Under the pieces are notes generated by a model. It did not search any database. It saw nothing but the letters and a program-made list of their open reading frames with translations, and had not been told where the DNA came from. Made by a program: the position numbers and the translations under genes. 64,000 nt of DNA from Echria macrotheca (Eukaryota; Ascomycota; Sordariomycetes; Sordariales; Schizotheciaceae), in contig MU839828.1 of assembly GCA_030411725.1 (NCBI GenBank), positions 2,108,001 to 2,172,000 on the forward strand, written 5' to 3'. Shown piece by piece: positions 33,187 to 43,860 of the stretch (position 1 is the stretch's first letter; every line of letters starts with the position of its first letter).

Positions 33187-34245
33187 ATGACTTCCTCATC
33201 GATCCTGTTCCAGAATGCCTCCAAAACCGTCGTCCTGCTGGACCTCCCCCGGACGATCGAAGAAGCGCAGATGCTCTCGTCGGACCTAAGAAACAACGCG
33301 GACCCCTCGCGACGGCTCGTCTCGGTAGAAGCCCCGATCTTGTCCTTCGCTACCCCAGAGCCCAAAGCCAGCAGGGCATCTTCAGCCCCGCCAGCGGCCC
33401 AGGTGGCGGATCTCATGACCGCCGCGGCTGCTGAATCCGCCCTGGCCGAGATCACCACTTCCCGACCCGGTGGACCCTGGCATCTCCCCCGCATCACCTC
33501 ACATGCCCCCCTTTCCCCAGCCCCTACTGACAACAGCACCCCTGACTCGTTCTACCGCCCGCCAGACTCGCATTACTTGCATGGCAGCATCGCATCTCAA
33601 CGGGACACGCTCTTGGCATCTGTCACCCCGTCCTTCTTCGACCTCATCCTCCTCGACCCGCCGTGGCCGAACCGCTCGGCCAAGCGCAAACGCGGTGCCT
33701 ACCACCCCGTCCCCGACTTTTCGTCTCTCTCCGACCTGCTCTCCCTCGTCCCCGTGGCGTCCCATCTCGCCCCGGGCGGCCTCGTCGCTGTGTGGGTGAC
33801 CAACTCGCCGCGGGCCGTGGAGACGCTCACGGCCCCACGCGACGGCATTTTCGCCCGCTGGGATGTCGAGCTTGTCGGTGAGTGGACCTGGCTCAAGGTC
33901 ACGGCGGCGGGTGAGCCGATTATCGCGCTGGACGCGACGTGGCGCCGGCCGTGGGAGCGTCTGTTGATCGCCCGGAAGCGGGGAGGGAGCGGTGGGTGTC
34001 TGCCTGGTAAGGTGATCGTCTCGGTGCCCGACGTGCACTCGCGCAAGCCGTGTCTCAGGAGCCTGTTTGAGGAACTGCTCCCTGATAAATATGAGGCGCT
34101 CGAGGTGTTTGCGCGGAGCCTGACGGCTGGTTGGTGGTCCTGGGGGGATGAGGTGTCGCTCTTCCAAGCAAGAGAACATTGGGTGGAAAGGCGAGACGAG
34201 GCTGATCCTGTCATTGCAGCCCATACTGACGACAATGATACCTAA
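33187..34245 (+). CDS. MT-A70 family adenine-N6 methyltransferase (METTL4-like)
   Basis: One exon, 352 aa. The catalytic motif DPPW lies at residues 157-160 in FDLILLDPPWPNRSAKRKR. Motifs of the class I fold follow: GGLVAVWVTNSP, then VGEWTWLKVTAAGEPI, then WRRPWERLLIARK, and near the end VIVSVPDVHSRKP with LFEELLP. This order (DPPW, VWVTN, WxWxKxT, KPxL) is that of METTL4/MT-A70 proteins, which use S-adenosylmethionine to methylate adenine N6. METTL4 targets reported elsewhere are U2 snRNA and mitochondrial or genomic DNA; which applies here is unknown. The first ~130 residues are poorly conserved. The stop is only 98 bp from the convergent uL23m stop, so the 3' untranslated regions probably overlap. 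Confidence 0.92.
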   Translation: MTSSSILFQNASKTVVLLDLPRTIEEAQMLSSDLRNNADPSRRLVSVEAPILSFATPEPKASRASSAPPAAQVADLMTAAAAESALAEITTSRPGGPWHLPRITSHAPLSPAPTDNSTPDSFYRPPDSHYLHGSIASQRDTLLASVTPSFFDLILLDPPWPNRSAKRKRGAYHPVPDFSSLSDLLSLVPVASHLAPGGLVAVWVTNSPRAVETLTAPRDGIFARWDVELVGEWTWLKVTAAGEPIIALDATWRRPWERLLIARKRGGSGGCLPGKVIVSVPDVHSRKPCLRSLFEELLPDKYEALEVFARSLTAGWWSWGDEVSLFQAREHWVERRDEADPVIAAHTDDNDT

Positions 34246-34343
34246 TTCGTCTCGTAAATGTGTCTATTTGTAATGTATTTGTACATTGTAGCCCTCCCTG
34301 TATCCTATCATACAGCCGCACGCGAAGCCAACCTGCTTCCACA

Positions 34344-35110
34344 TCACCGGCCTTTTCCGTCCTTGCGATCCTCATTTATAATGTCGCTTGACCCGGCCTC
34401 CGCCTCCACGTCCTCAAGCTCTTCAAACTCTTCAAAGTCGGATTCTGTCTCGACCTCGGTCCAGACAGACCGCCCCTGGGCCCTCGTCACGCCGGGCGCG
34501 TCCTCCCAAAGGTTCGGATTCGCCAAAAACTCCTTGGCCTGCTCCCTGAGCCCCCGTCGGTGCTCAGGCACGGCGACCTGCGTGCGCAGCGGAATCTCGG
34601 CCCTGTACAAGCGTGCCTGCTCCTCCTGCCGCTCTCGCTTGAGCTTCTCGATCTTCTGGTGCGCCTGGTAGTCAAACGCCTCGCGGTCCGCCGCCGCCGG
34701 CCGCTCCGGCCACACAAACGGCTTCTTGAGCTCCGCCACCATCATCTTGGCCGATTTGGGCCGGAACCACTTGCCGAACCCGCCGTTGGCCCGCTCCGGC
34801 TTCATCTGGTTGATAAACGACCGCACGCCGCGCACCTCGACCCCGTACACGTGGAACAGGTAGTCGCGCAGGTCGAACTTGTTGAACTTGAGCGGCACCG
34901 CAAACGTCGCCAGGTTTGGCGGCTGGTTCGCCTTCGGCCGCACGAATGTGATGACGTGGTTAGGCCTGCAATCGTTAGCCGCCCATGGTTAGCAATTGCA
35001 TCAACGAAGATGGGGACGGCGACCTACAGGAATATTTGCTTCCTGCCCACCGGGTTCAGCCTGGCACGCGCCACTGCCGTCGCGGCACTCTCAGCGACCG
35101 GAGTCGCCAT
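34344..35110 (-). CDS. mrp20: Mitochondrial large-subunit ribosomal protein uL23m
   Basis: Two exons, 35110-35028 and 34965-34344, encode 234 aa. The 62-nt intron has GTAGGT and TGCAG, and it joins GRKQIFL to PNHVITFVRP. The motif KQIFLPNHVITFVRPKANQP, followed by PPNLATFAVPLKFNKFDLRD and YLFHVYGVEVRGVRSFI, is the uL23 fold seen in fungal mitochondrial L23/Mrp20 proteins. In the family it sits at the peptide exit tunnel of the mitoribosome. The C-terminal 100 residues are charged and mitoribosome-specific, ending in an acidic stretch (ESDFEEFEELEDVEAE). No classical presequence is obvious, although the first 20 residues are Ala/Arg-containing and could target to mitochondria. Confidence 0.9.
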
Positions 35111-35497
35111 TATGCCAGATATCGGGGTCTGGCGGGTGTGGTGGGAAGACAGACAGCTGTTTGGCCCGGTACAATGAGGTTCTTGATGGCGGTCGTTGAC
35201 ATCGAATCCAAATATTTTCTGGGTCTGCATCGGGAATTGGACGGGCCGCTGCCAGCTGGCAACAGCTTTCAGCCAACCTCAGACCTGACAGGCCGACCCC
35301 AAAATTGACAGCCGTGCCAAGACATCGTGCCTATGCCAATTCCCAAGGGCACGGTGACGATACTGAGCATCACTGCCGAGTATTTACGGCGAAATTACTC
35401 ACTAGACTTTAACAATTGATTTGTTATTCCCGCTGCTTTGCCTAATAATACGCTATACCCAATCGTAATGTATACCCTTGAACTTTTGTCTATCCTT

Positions 35498-36500
35498 CTA
35501 GACATCAATGCCATCGACGACAATACCCTTGTTGAACGACAGCTGCATGATGCGAGCCACCTCGTTGGCAGTCTCGTCCGACACCAGAACGCCGACAAGA
35601 TACAGAGCTGCATCCATGCCGGCGGCTACTCCCCCGCTCGTGATCACGCGCAGACCACCGAGCCGCATCGCCGCGCGCCGTGCTATCGACTCGCGACGCG
35701 AGTTGGACCCCTTGAACGAGATGGAGCCCTTTCTGCTGTTTGTCAGCCTGCATCCCAATAGCGGACATGAATTACGCACCGGGCATTGGAGGGCCGCCGA
35801 GCATCCGACTTGCGACGGATGTAGGGGTTCTCATCCTCATCGCCAAGCTCGAAACGCAAGTTGTTGACGACATATCGGGCGTCCTCGATAACGTCGGTGC
35901 GCTCGCCGAGGTCCCTCACAGCCGCCTGGCTGCACAGGTTCTCGAACTTGATGATAAAGTCGGGGTGGGTCGTAGCAGAGAGCCCGGCGAGGATACCCTG
36001 CTGAGCCAGCAGAAGAGATCCGGTGCACACGGACAGCAGTGTACGCTCCCGACTGGGATCGGCCTTCTGGACCTCGGAGAAGGCCGTGATGAGGTCCAGA
36101 GGCTCGGCTTTCTCCTTCAGAACCTCTTCGGTACCGCCGCCAACAACGACGAGGACGTCGAAGTCGCCCAGACGGTCGTGGGCTTCCTTCCACGAGACCT
36201 GGGAGCCGACGATAACTCCTTGCTCCGAGAGCACTTTAGGCTCGCCGGAGGCGATGGTAATTTCGAAGGCCTTGGATGCTGGATATCGAGATGAGTCAGC
36301 CCTTGGACAGCTTCAGAGCCAGTCGTTGACTAGCGGCCAAGTGTCAGAAGTAGCAGGGGCTTACACGGATCGTTGGCATCGTGCTGAGCCGTGGTCAGGA
36401 CCTCAAGAGGACCGGCAAAGTCCAACAAGTTGAACTTGGGCTGCAGGGCGATGAGGACCTCGATGGGCTCATCAGCCACTGCAGAAGTCTTGGATGCCAT
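35498..36500 (-). CDS. DJ-1/PfpI superfamily protein with a basic insertion
   Basis: Three exons, 36500-36365, 36278-35780 and 35732-35498, encode 289 aa. The introns are 86 and 47 nt. The fold is recognisable from PIEVLIALQPKFNLLDFAGP, FDVLVVVGGG, the nucleophile elbow SVCTGSLLLAQQG (Cys about 130) and RVITSGGVAAGMDAALYLVG. A Glu in the early strand (GPLEV) is consistent with the usual Cys-Glu pair. These enzymes and chaperones include isonitrile hydratases, glyoxalase III-like proteins and GATase1-like proteins; the exact activity is not deducible. The stretch before RVITSGG is unusual: about 45 extra residues rich in Arg and Ser (RRKS, ARRPSNARKGS, RRES) replace a short loop. The insertion lies across the second intron. 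The promoter is shared divergently with TSC1. Confidence 0.88.
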
Positions 36501-37227
36501 CTTGCCGGCTTGAAAACGAGGAAGAAGTGGGGTAATGGTGTGGAAACTGGATCACAAATGTGTCGATGGGATGGCAGCTTGTCTTCAATTGACAGGCCTA
36601 GAGCGAGATGAAAGTGGACGGACGTCGTCGGGAATGTGTTTTTTTCGATGGTCTTTGTTGGATGAAGGAAAAGCCCAACCTGCTGTGTGCACCGCTCTTC
36701 CAATCGATGAGGAGCAAGCCGACACGGTCACGAGCGCCCCTCGAAGACCACCCCGCCGCTCCGATGAGGGGCACGCTGCTGCAGGTCAGGCCATCCGGTC
36801 GCTGCTGGTCCACTTGAATTACCCCAGAGAATTGGAATGCGGGGTTGTGGTGGCCCTGCCAGACGTCCCGAAGCAGGGCTCCAGGGGCAGCCGGAGCCAT
36901 GTCACATGCTCATGTGGGGCTGTCGTCTTACAGTGGACAGGCGTTCAGCTGCAGTTGTGCAAGCTGTGGCAGCGTGGGCAGTTCCGCTGCGAAAAAAGCT
37001 GGATCCTTGCCAACTGACCTCATGATGCCACCACCAGCCGATCGCAAGCCCTGACAACAGTTCTGCCATTGCAGAGTACTCCACGCTTCCCGACGACTAC
37101 GGATACCATCGAGACATCGGCTGCGACTTAGAGCGGGCTCGGCGTCGTCTCCCCGATTGCGGGTCCGGGAGCGCAATCCGGACGCTACAGCAGCAAATCC
37201 AATGAGCGGCCCGCTGTGTCGATCAGG

Positions 37228-40200
37228 ATGACTTCATCCGGGTGAGTCCCTTTGAAACTCCCGGCCTCGCTGTCCTCTCCAGACGGGCTGGCTGTGGGCA
37301 TGTCGTTGCTAACGAATTGGCTTTCGATGCAGCTCATCAAAAGACTTGCTCAAAGCCCTGCATGCCTTCGTCCAGGCGCCCAGCCTCCCGCTCCCGCCCG
37401 AACTTCTTGCCGTCATCAGAGCCTATCTCGAAAAACATCGGAAGATTGACGAGAGCGCCACTGACCGTTTGAACGAGGAACTCGCTTCGCTATACGAGAA
37501 GAATGTAGTCCGTCACCCGGAGAAATATGCCTCCTTTCTCGCCATTTTACGGGAGCTCCGCCCGGCCATCCGCACCGGAGTCCGCATCTTCGAGTGGTGG
37601 AACAGACTTCTGGATCCGGTGCTGGAGTATGTAGATCGGGAAAAAGATCTTGCTCGCGAGGTTCTTGACCACACCTTGGACCTTTTGACTATCGAGGAGA
37701 ATGACGACCCCGCGTCCTGGAACGAAGCCGGCCTCGCCCCCTTTGTCGATCGGCTTCTGGACCGTTGGATGGATATCAGAGAGAAGCAAGCCAGCATCAA
37801 GTCGTCGTTTGCCGATTTGAAAGAGAGGATGGTCAAAGAGGCGCTGTTGATCTTTGGCAAGAAGGATCCCAAGTGCTTCATGGTCGGCCTGAACCGGTTC
37901 TTCGTGAAGAAGGACTACCGCAACAACGCCCTGAGCCTCCTGGGCGACTTCATCTCCAGCCAGCCGCCCCATCTCCACCTGGTCCTGCAGACACCTCTCT
38001 TCGTCAATCTGATCCACTGCTTGCAAAAGGATGAGTCGACGTCGACTGTCAATATGGCGCTGCTCTCCGTCATCATGCTCCTCCCATATATGCCGAGCTC
38101 GGTCGTCTCCTTCCTTCCCACACTCTTTAATATCTATGCCCGGATGGTATTCTGGGACCGGGACTCTCTCTTCGCTCAAGAACACACCGAGTTCGGGACG
38201 GAAAGCGGAGTGAAGAGCCAAGAAGTGGCTTGGGAGAAGTGTCTTCTCGATCCTGACCATGACGGAAGCTCGATCCACTTTCTCCCTATTTATTTCACCA
38301 TGCTATACGGCCTCTACCCACTCAATTTTGTTGACTATATCCGCAAGCCTCAGCGTTACCTCCGCCATGCGGATAGCTCGGAAGATATCGACGTCCAAGC
38401 GATGGAGATTCGCGACAGGTCGGAGCGCTTCCGAGAACAACACCGGCTACACCCCAACTTCTATAATCTCACAATAGAGTCGGAGAAGACGGACTTCAGC
38501 CGCTGGATCAAGAGCGAGGCCGACGGGGTCCTGACCGAATGCATGGCTCTGCGCATCTCGAATTCTCAAGCCGGAGGGGCGGAAGATGTTGCGGGGGGCT
38601 TTGAAGCCATAGATCCATCGCCATTGGAGACAGAGGATGATGCTGAGGACTATCCGCTGCTGAATAGCTCGGTATTTGTTGACACTCCGTCACTGAAAGA
38701 GACGTCCTATGCCAGTTTTCTGCCGGCCATGTCCAGCGAAGCTTCCGGCGGTGGACGGGATAGCATCCGTTCGGGCATCTCGAGATCGAGCTTGCATTCC
38801 GGTCACGAATCGCAGGATACGAAACCTCGGGAAGTAGGAGGCGATAGCCCCACGCTCCCGCCTCATCTGGTTCCGAGTCCATCTCACCCGCAGCTCCAGG
38901 ATCTGATCCAATCGAATAAACTCTATAAGCCGGGCCTGAACCCGTCCAGCGGGAATGACAGTGTGCCCTCCCTTGTCCTAAGCCCTCAAGAGGTCGCCGC
39001 CGCCGAATCAGCGTCGAATTCTCGGATGCAGCCGTCGCGGGCATTCACAGGTGTTGGTACCGACGAGACCAACGAAGCCGCTCGGCTCTATCACGAGGGC
39101 TTGGTTTTGCAGAGCGATCTGCAGTTCGAGAGATACATCAAGCAACAGCACATGACACACATGGGCGAGCTGCGCCGAAAACAGATCAGGGAGGCGGCCA
39201 CGGAGGCCGAGACGCAGACACTGATGATGGCCAATCGCAGCTTGAAGCAGCGGTTGGATGAAGCCAAGAGACAAGAGGTACAGATCAAGCGAGAGTTTGA
39301 CCATCGACGTAACATCACGCAGAAGCGTGAAAACGACTTGTCTACCAAGCTGCGGGCTCTTCGAGAGGAGCAGAAGAAGTGGAATGCCGAAGGGGCGGCG
39401 CTCAAGCTACAGCTGGAGAAAGCACTTGGAGAATGCGAGAGGCTGCGGAAGATTGTCGAAGATGTCGAGGAGAAGCGCCTCAAGTCGGAGCAAGATCTGT
39501 TAGCCGTCGACATCAACGCGGATGAGATTGAGAAGTTCAAGGCCGAGATTGCGCGGCTGTCGGCCGTGGAGCACGAGTATCAAGGCAAACAGCAGAAACT
39601 GGCAAGCGCCACACGGGCAGCCGAGGCGACAGAGGCCAGGGCGGAGCAGTGGAGACAAGAGCTCACGGCGCGGGAGGACGAGCTTCAGAGGGCCAGGAAA
39701 CAGTACGAGGCGCAGATCGCAGCTCTAAGCCATCGACTTTCGGAGGCGTTGCGTGCCAACCCCGGGGGCCAGGCGAGTGAAGTTACATCGGTATTTGAGT
39801 CGGCGCTGAGCACCAGCCGCGCCAAGCACGCCGACCTGTCGAAAAGATACTCGGCGCTCATGAGAAAATACACCGTGTTGCAGTCAACGGTGTTGGAGAT
39901 GCAATGCGAGATGGGGGAGAGAAGCCGAAGCGACGGCGGAGGGGGCGATGGCGAGCCGGGCACAGCCGTAGGCGGTCATCCGATTGCTATTCGAAATCGA
40001 CCCCACCGCGGGTTTTCGGACCCGGAGGCTTTCGATGCCGTCTCGCACAACGTAACTTCACCGCTTGGGGATGCGGTTTCGAGCTCGGTTGGATCGCCGG
40101 GCCAGGTAATGACACCAGAGACGGGAGCGAGCACCAGCCCGCAGATGGAGAGATATTTCGGACGAGGTGAGTGTCCTAGCGATGGGTGAGACTCATGCTA

Positions 40201-40321
40201 ACAGCATACAGGTGGTGTACAGAACATTCGTAAAGAGCGCAAGGATCGAAAGGAGGAGAAACCAGACAAGAAGGATAAGAAGTCGGGTACTGGGCTCCGG
40301 GGGATCCGAAACTTTGTATAA
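37228..40321 (+). CDS. tsc1: Hamartin (TSC1) homologue
   Basis: Three exons, 37228-37241, 37333-40166 and 40212-40321, encode 985 aa. The 14-nt first exon carries the start (MTSSG) and joins in frame to SSKDLLKALHAFVQ. Introns are 91 and 45 nt with GTGAGT donors. The N-terminal ~350 residues form the helical hamartin core (LLIFGKKDPKCFMVGLNRFF, NALSLLGDFISSQPPHLHLV, LLSVIMLLPYMPSSVVSFLP). A disordered Ser/Pro-rich middle (about 400-580) is followed by a long coiled coil (about 600-870) and a basic tail (RKERKDRKEEKPDKKDKK). As known for the family, Tsc1 stabilises Tsc2, a GTPase-activating protein for Rheb, and so restrains TORC1 in response to nutrients. The length is close to that of other fungal and animal TSC1 proteins. 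It shares a 728-bp divergent promoter with the DJ-1-like gene. Confidence 0.93.
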
Positions 40322-41110
40322 CAATATTGGATAGATGCGTCGCAATAGAATTCGATGGCCGGTTGCTGGGTGGACATGGGCCGTGAAGAGTAACTACGTA
40401 AACAAGCGGGGGTCGCCAAGCTTCCTCCCGCTCGGTGCCTGTGGACCTCAACCCCCAGCCAACCAGACTCGATGCAACGGGCGAGTCTATCCAGTCGGCA
40501 CCTTGCCGCAATTATCTCGCTCGTTGTGTCCTGGTTCCTGATCAGTTGATCGGGTTGGTCCGCGACAAGATATTGGGACAGCCAATGGGGATATTCTCAC
40601 AGATATTGCAAGTAATCGCATCGCGCCGCACCCAACGGATCCAATCACGAACTTGCCCCTCCACGCCTCGCCCGGTCCCCGCTTGAACGGCCAAACCGTC
40701 CGTCATTCCACCCTCAGCCCTACCGACCTAGCGATTCTATAGATGTCCAACCCCCCGATCTACATGCAGGTCACGTCCTATACGCGCTCCGGGATACTGT
40801 GACTGATTGAATTCAAATTCGGCGTTTTTCGCGCGTCCGGCGCGTCGGCGCACTTCAGGTTCATCCCCGCGTGGGCGCTTACAGTACGCGACCGGCGACT
40901 CCGGGCACAACGGCAACGACGGCAACGACTCCAGAGCACAACCAGTGCACCATAATAAACATCGGATACGAATCGCGGCCGAATACACATCGGATACCTG
41001 GGTGCTCATTGTCAAGATTTTAGTTGGATTGTGACGAGGGACAGCGGCGCATCGCAGCAACGATTCCGCCACAGCGCCGAGGGGCTCCAGCTCTGGGCTG
41101 AACCCCAACA

Positions 41111-41758
41111 ATGCCACCACCACCAGCGCAAGCTCTCGAGGCGGCAGCCGCCCCGATCGCCTACATGGTCCTCCCGCGCCAGCAGCCGACATCAACACCG
41201 GCGACGATCCCTGGCCTGTACGGCGCGCTCGACTCGTCGCCAGACCCGGGCGCGGTAGCCGGCATCACGCTCGGTGCGGTCGGCGGCTTCTTGCTCATTT
41301 TATTTCTAATCTACACGTGCATCAACATTGGCAACCCGCCGGCCGAGTACTCGGAGTCGTCCGTGACGGGGTCGGTTGTGGTCGAGCGCAAGAGCAAGAG
41401 GCACTCGTCGCACCGGCATCATCACCACCATCGACGATCGTCGCGTGCGGAGGGCGAGAGGATCGAGGTGACGCGGACGTCACGGATCGTGCCGGAGACG
41501 GTTATTGTCGAGGAGCGCGTCAGGGGCGGTGCGGGGCCCGGCGGGCCCGTGATTATCGAGGAGGCGAGGCGGCGGCCGCGGTCGATCAGTCGCGGGCCGG
41601 GGGGGCCGAGGGTAGTGGACCTGGCGAGTGACGAAGACGAGGTGGTGGTTATCGAGGAGCATAGTCCGCCGCCGCACCGGCGACGGCGGAGTCGGGTGCG
41701 GAGTGTGGAGCGGAGGAGTGGGGCGTATAGTCGGCGGGATAGTAGTTCCCGGGGGTGA
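41111..41758 (+). CDS. Single-pass membrane protein with a basic tail
   Basis: One exon, 215 aa. About 50 N-terminal residues without a signal peptide are followed by one transmembrane helix (PGAVAGITLGAVGGFLLILF, then LIYTCINIG). A cytoplasmic tail follows that is very rich in Arg, His and Ser: a His run (HRHHHHHRR), then RIEVTRTSRIVPETVIVEE, two acidic-valine blocks and RRRRSRVRS near the end. Similar small proteins with PGAVAGITLG before the helix occur in many filamentous ascomycetes. I know of no assigned function. The gene lies in the same direction as TSC1 and the SigF-like NTF2 gene, with its own 790-bp upstream region. Confidence 0.8.
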   Translation: MPPPPAQALEAAAAPIAYMVLPRQQPTSTPATIPGLYGALDSSPDPGAVAGITLGAVGGFLLILFLIYTCINIGNPPAEYSESSVTGSVVVERKSKRHSSHRHHHHHRRSSRAEGERIEVTRTSRIVPETVIVEERVRGGAGPGGPVIIEEARRRPRSISRGPGGPRVVDLASDEDEVVVIEEHSPPPHRRRRSRVRSVERRSGAYSRRDSSSRG

Positions 41759-42684
41759 TTGGGGTGGGATTGGATATGCAATAGGATGGATGGGTGGGTG
41801 GCGGTTTGCTGGGTTTGGATATGGAATTTGGGTTACGAGCATGGTCTGGTGTGGTTACGGGCATGGTGTTTGGGTCTGGTCTGTATGGATGGAAGGGATG
41901 AGACATGTGTAGGATTGCGGTATTGTGACAGCAGTCGTCATTCTATGAATATTATATCGTCAGTATGCCACAAACGTCCCATCTTGACCGCTTGTTGTCG
42001 CTACCTGCATGTTGCATACGCATTGGACCAAAGATACCATGACCACCATGACGCATGTGAAGAAAACATATCCACAGGCAGAGAGATGTGGATCACATTG
42101 AGTCTCTACAATGTCAGACAGAAGGAGAGACAGTCTGTAACTGGAAAGAGAGAACCAGGATAGGCCCATGGTGGCGTACCAAAGCAGCTTCATGTCTTCA
42201 CTCTGATGTGGTCTTTTCTTGGCTCTTCGCAACCCTGCATGCGGCTCCAGCTCCATTGCAGTTTCTGTAGTGTAGAGATCTTCACATGCTATTTCCTGGG
42301 CATGCAAGCTTTGTTTGGTACGCAATTGGAAGGATGTAGTGTGGATTGTCGGTCGGACCCTGCGTTTGCGGGTAAAGGACAAGGCCATGACATCACCAGA
42401 CAATCCGTGGACCGCTTTCTCATACATTCGCGCCTTTCCAGGAAAATAATAAAACCAACGAATCGGAAAGCCATCTTACGAGCGACTTCTCTCTCTCTCT
42501 ATCCATTGTACAGTTTCTGCTTTCAAGTGCCAGTTGTTCTTGCCAAGTGACCCGGGTTCTCCCCTCCCTCCCTTTTCGGTTCGAAAGCCAGCTCCCACGG
42601 CACACAGCATATAAGACAAACCGATACCCTCAGAACACCAGACAGCCAGACTCACAGCACACATCTCCTTCACACACACCAAAA
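41759..42684. other. Spacer and promoter of the SigF-like NTF2 gene
   Basis: No gene seen. The right end holds a TATA element and A/C-rich leader. The left end is G/T-rich and is probably 3' untranslated region of the membrane-protein gene. Confidence 0.5.
42610..42615 (+). promoter_or_regulatory. TATA box of the SigF-like NTF2 gene
   Basis: TATAAG lies 75 bp upstream of the ATG in a stretch CATATAAGACAAACC that is followed by ACACACC-rich leader sequence, a normal spacing for a fungal promoter. Confidence 0.55.
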
Positions 42685-43860
42685 ATGGACCACCCAGGTA
42701 TTTCTGGACAGTAGCTAGCTGTCTTTCAGAGTTGGTGCTAATTCACCAAAAAGTCAAGGATATCCGCGGCGTTATCCGGTCGCTCTGCCAGGGCTCGCCC
42801 GAGGAGCAGCAGCACGCCATCGCCAAGTATTTTGTCCCATCGGCCTCCTTCGTTCACCCTTTCTGCCGCGTTCCTTCGTTCGAGGGTGTCCGCGTCCCGG
42901 CCATTGGCAATGTCGACTCGCGTATGTTGATTCTGAACGTCTACAAATGGTATGATTTCCTCATCTCCCTCTCCTCCACTTGAGAGGTGACTAACAAGCC
43001 TGTAGGTGTAAGTCTTTATCTGTTGCAGATATGGACATTTGGAAGCCTGATAAACTCTAGACAAACTGTTGAGTCCGAAGATTGAGGTCGAGATTGAGTC
43101 TGCGGGTAAGTCTCACCCCTGAGTTCCGCATTAGAATGATACTGAGAGGTGCATAAAAGTATTCGACCAGCGGACGAATACGCTCTACGTCACCGTCTCG
43201 CAAGTATTCTCGATGTGGTTCCTCCCTTTTCATGCCGCCCCGGTAAAGCTGGTCACCGTCCTCACTCTCGATGCGTCCGAATCGTCCGAGCAGAAAGACG
43301 GAGCCAATGGTACCGCCGCGTCGTCCTCCTCCTCCTCGGCTCGAGACAACAATGCCCAAAACAAGTCGTCCGCCACCACTGCCGTGACCACTCCCCTTGG
43401 CGACGCTGACAACGAGCCCACTTTCGCCGAAGTCGTCGACACTTCGATTGACACCTCGTCTGCCGTCGACACCAAGACCGCCCAGCCCAAGTCTCGCCGT
43501 GCCACGTCCACCTCTGTCGCCGTCTCCTCTGGGTCCGAAAGCCGCCGGAAGTACCGGATCTTGAAGCAGGAGGATTACTACCAGCCGACGGACGCCATCA
43601 AGTTCATCCTCCTAGGTCCCGGCGCGGCATTGTACTCATGGCTCCAGATCATCGGCACCGCTCTATGTCTCATCGGTGTGATGCTCGCCGGCCCGATCTT
43701 TCAGGCTTTCTTTGGTGTGGCCCATTTTGTGGACAGGAAGAGGAAGGGGAAGCGGTCTGAGCAGAGGCAGCCCCAGCAGAAGCCTCGGGTGGATGGTCCG
43801 GCGGACGGAGCTGACGGCGCGGCACCTAACGGGCATGTTTCCCGGTCGAAAGCTGAGTGA
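42685..43860 (+). CDS. SigF-like NTF2-domain membrane-associated protein
   Basis: Exons are 42685-42697, 42754-42949, 43006-43007, 43061-43105 and 43160-43860, encoding 318 aa. The third exon is only 2 nt (GT). Without it every combination of visible splice sites I tried stops or shifts frame, and with it WYKLLSPKIEVE is read through. Introns are 56, 56, 53 and 54 nt with good donors and branch points. Family signatures are YFVPSASFVHPFCRVPSF, LILNVYKWYKLLSPKIEVE and TLYVTVSQVFSMWFLPFHA, matching fungal SigF-like NTF2-like proteins. A Ser/Thr-rich disordered stretch follows. A hydrophobic helix pair near 250-290 (AALYSWLQIIGTALCLIG) and a basic tail (VDRKRKGKRSEQ) suggest attachment to a membrane. 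The function of this family is unknown. Confidence 0.85.
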
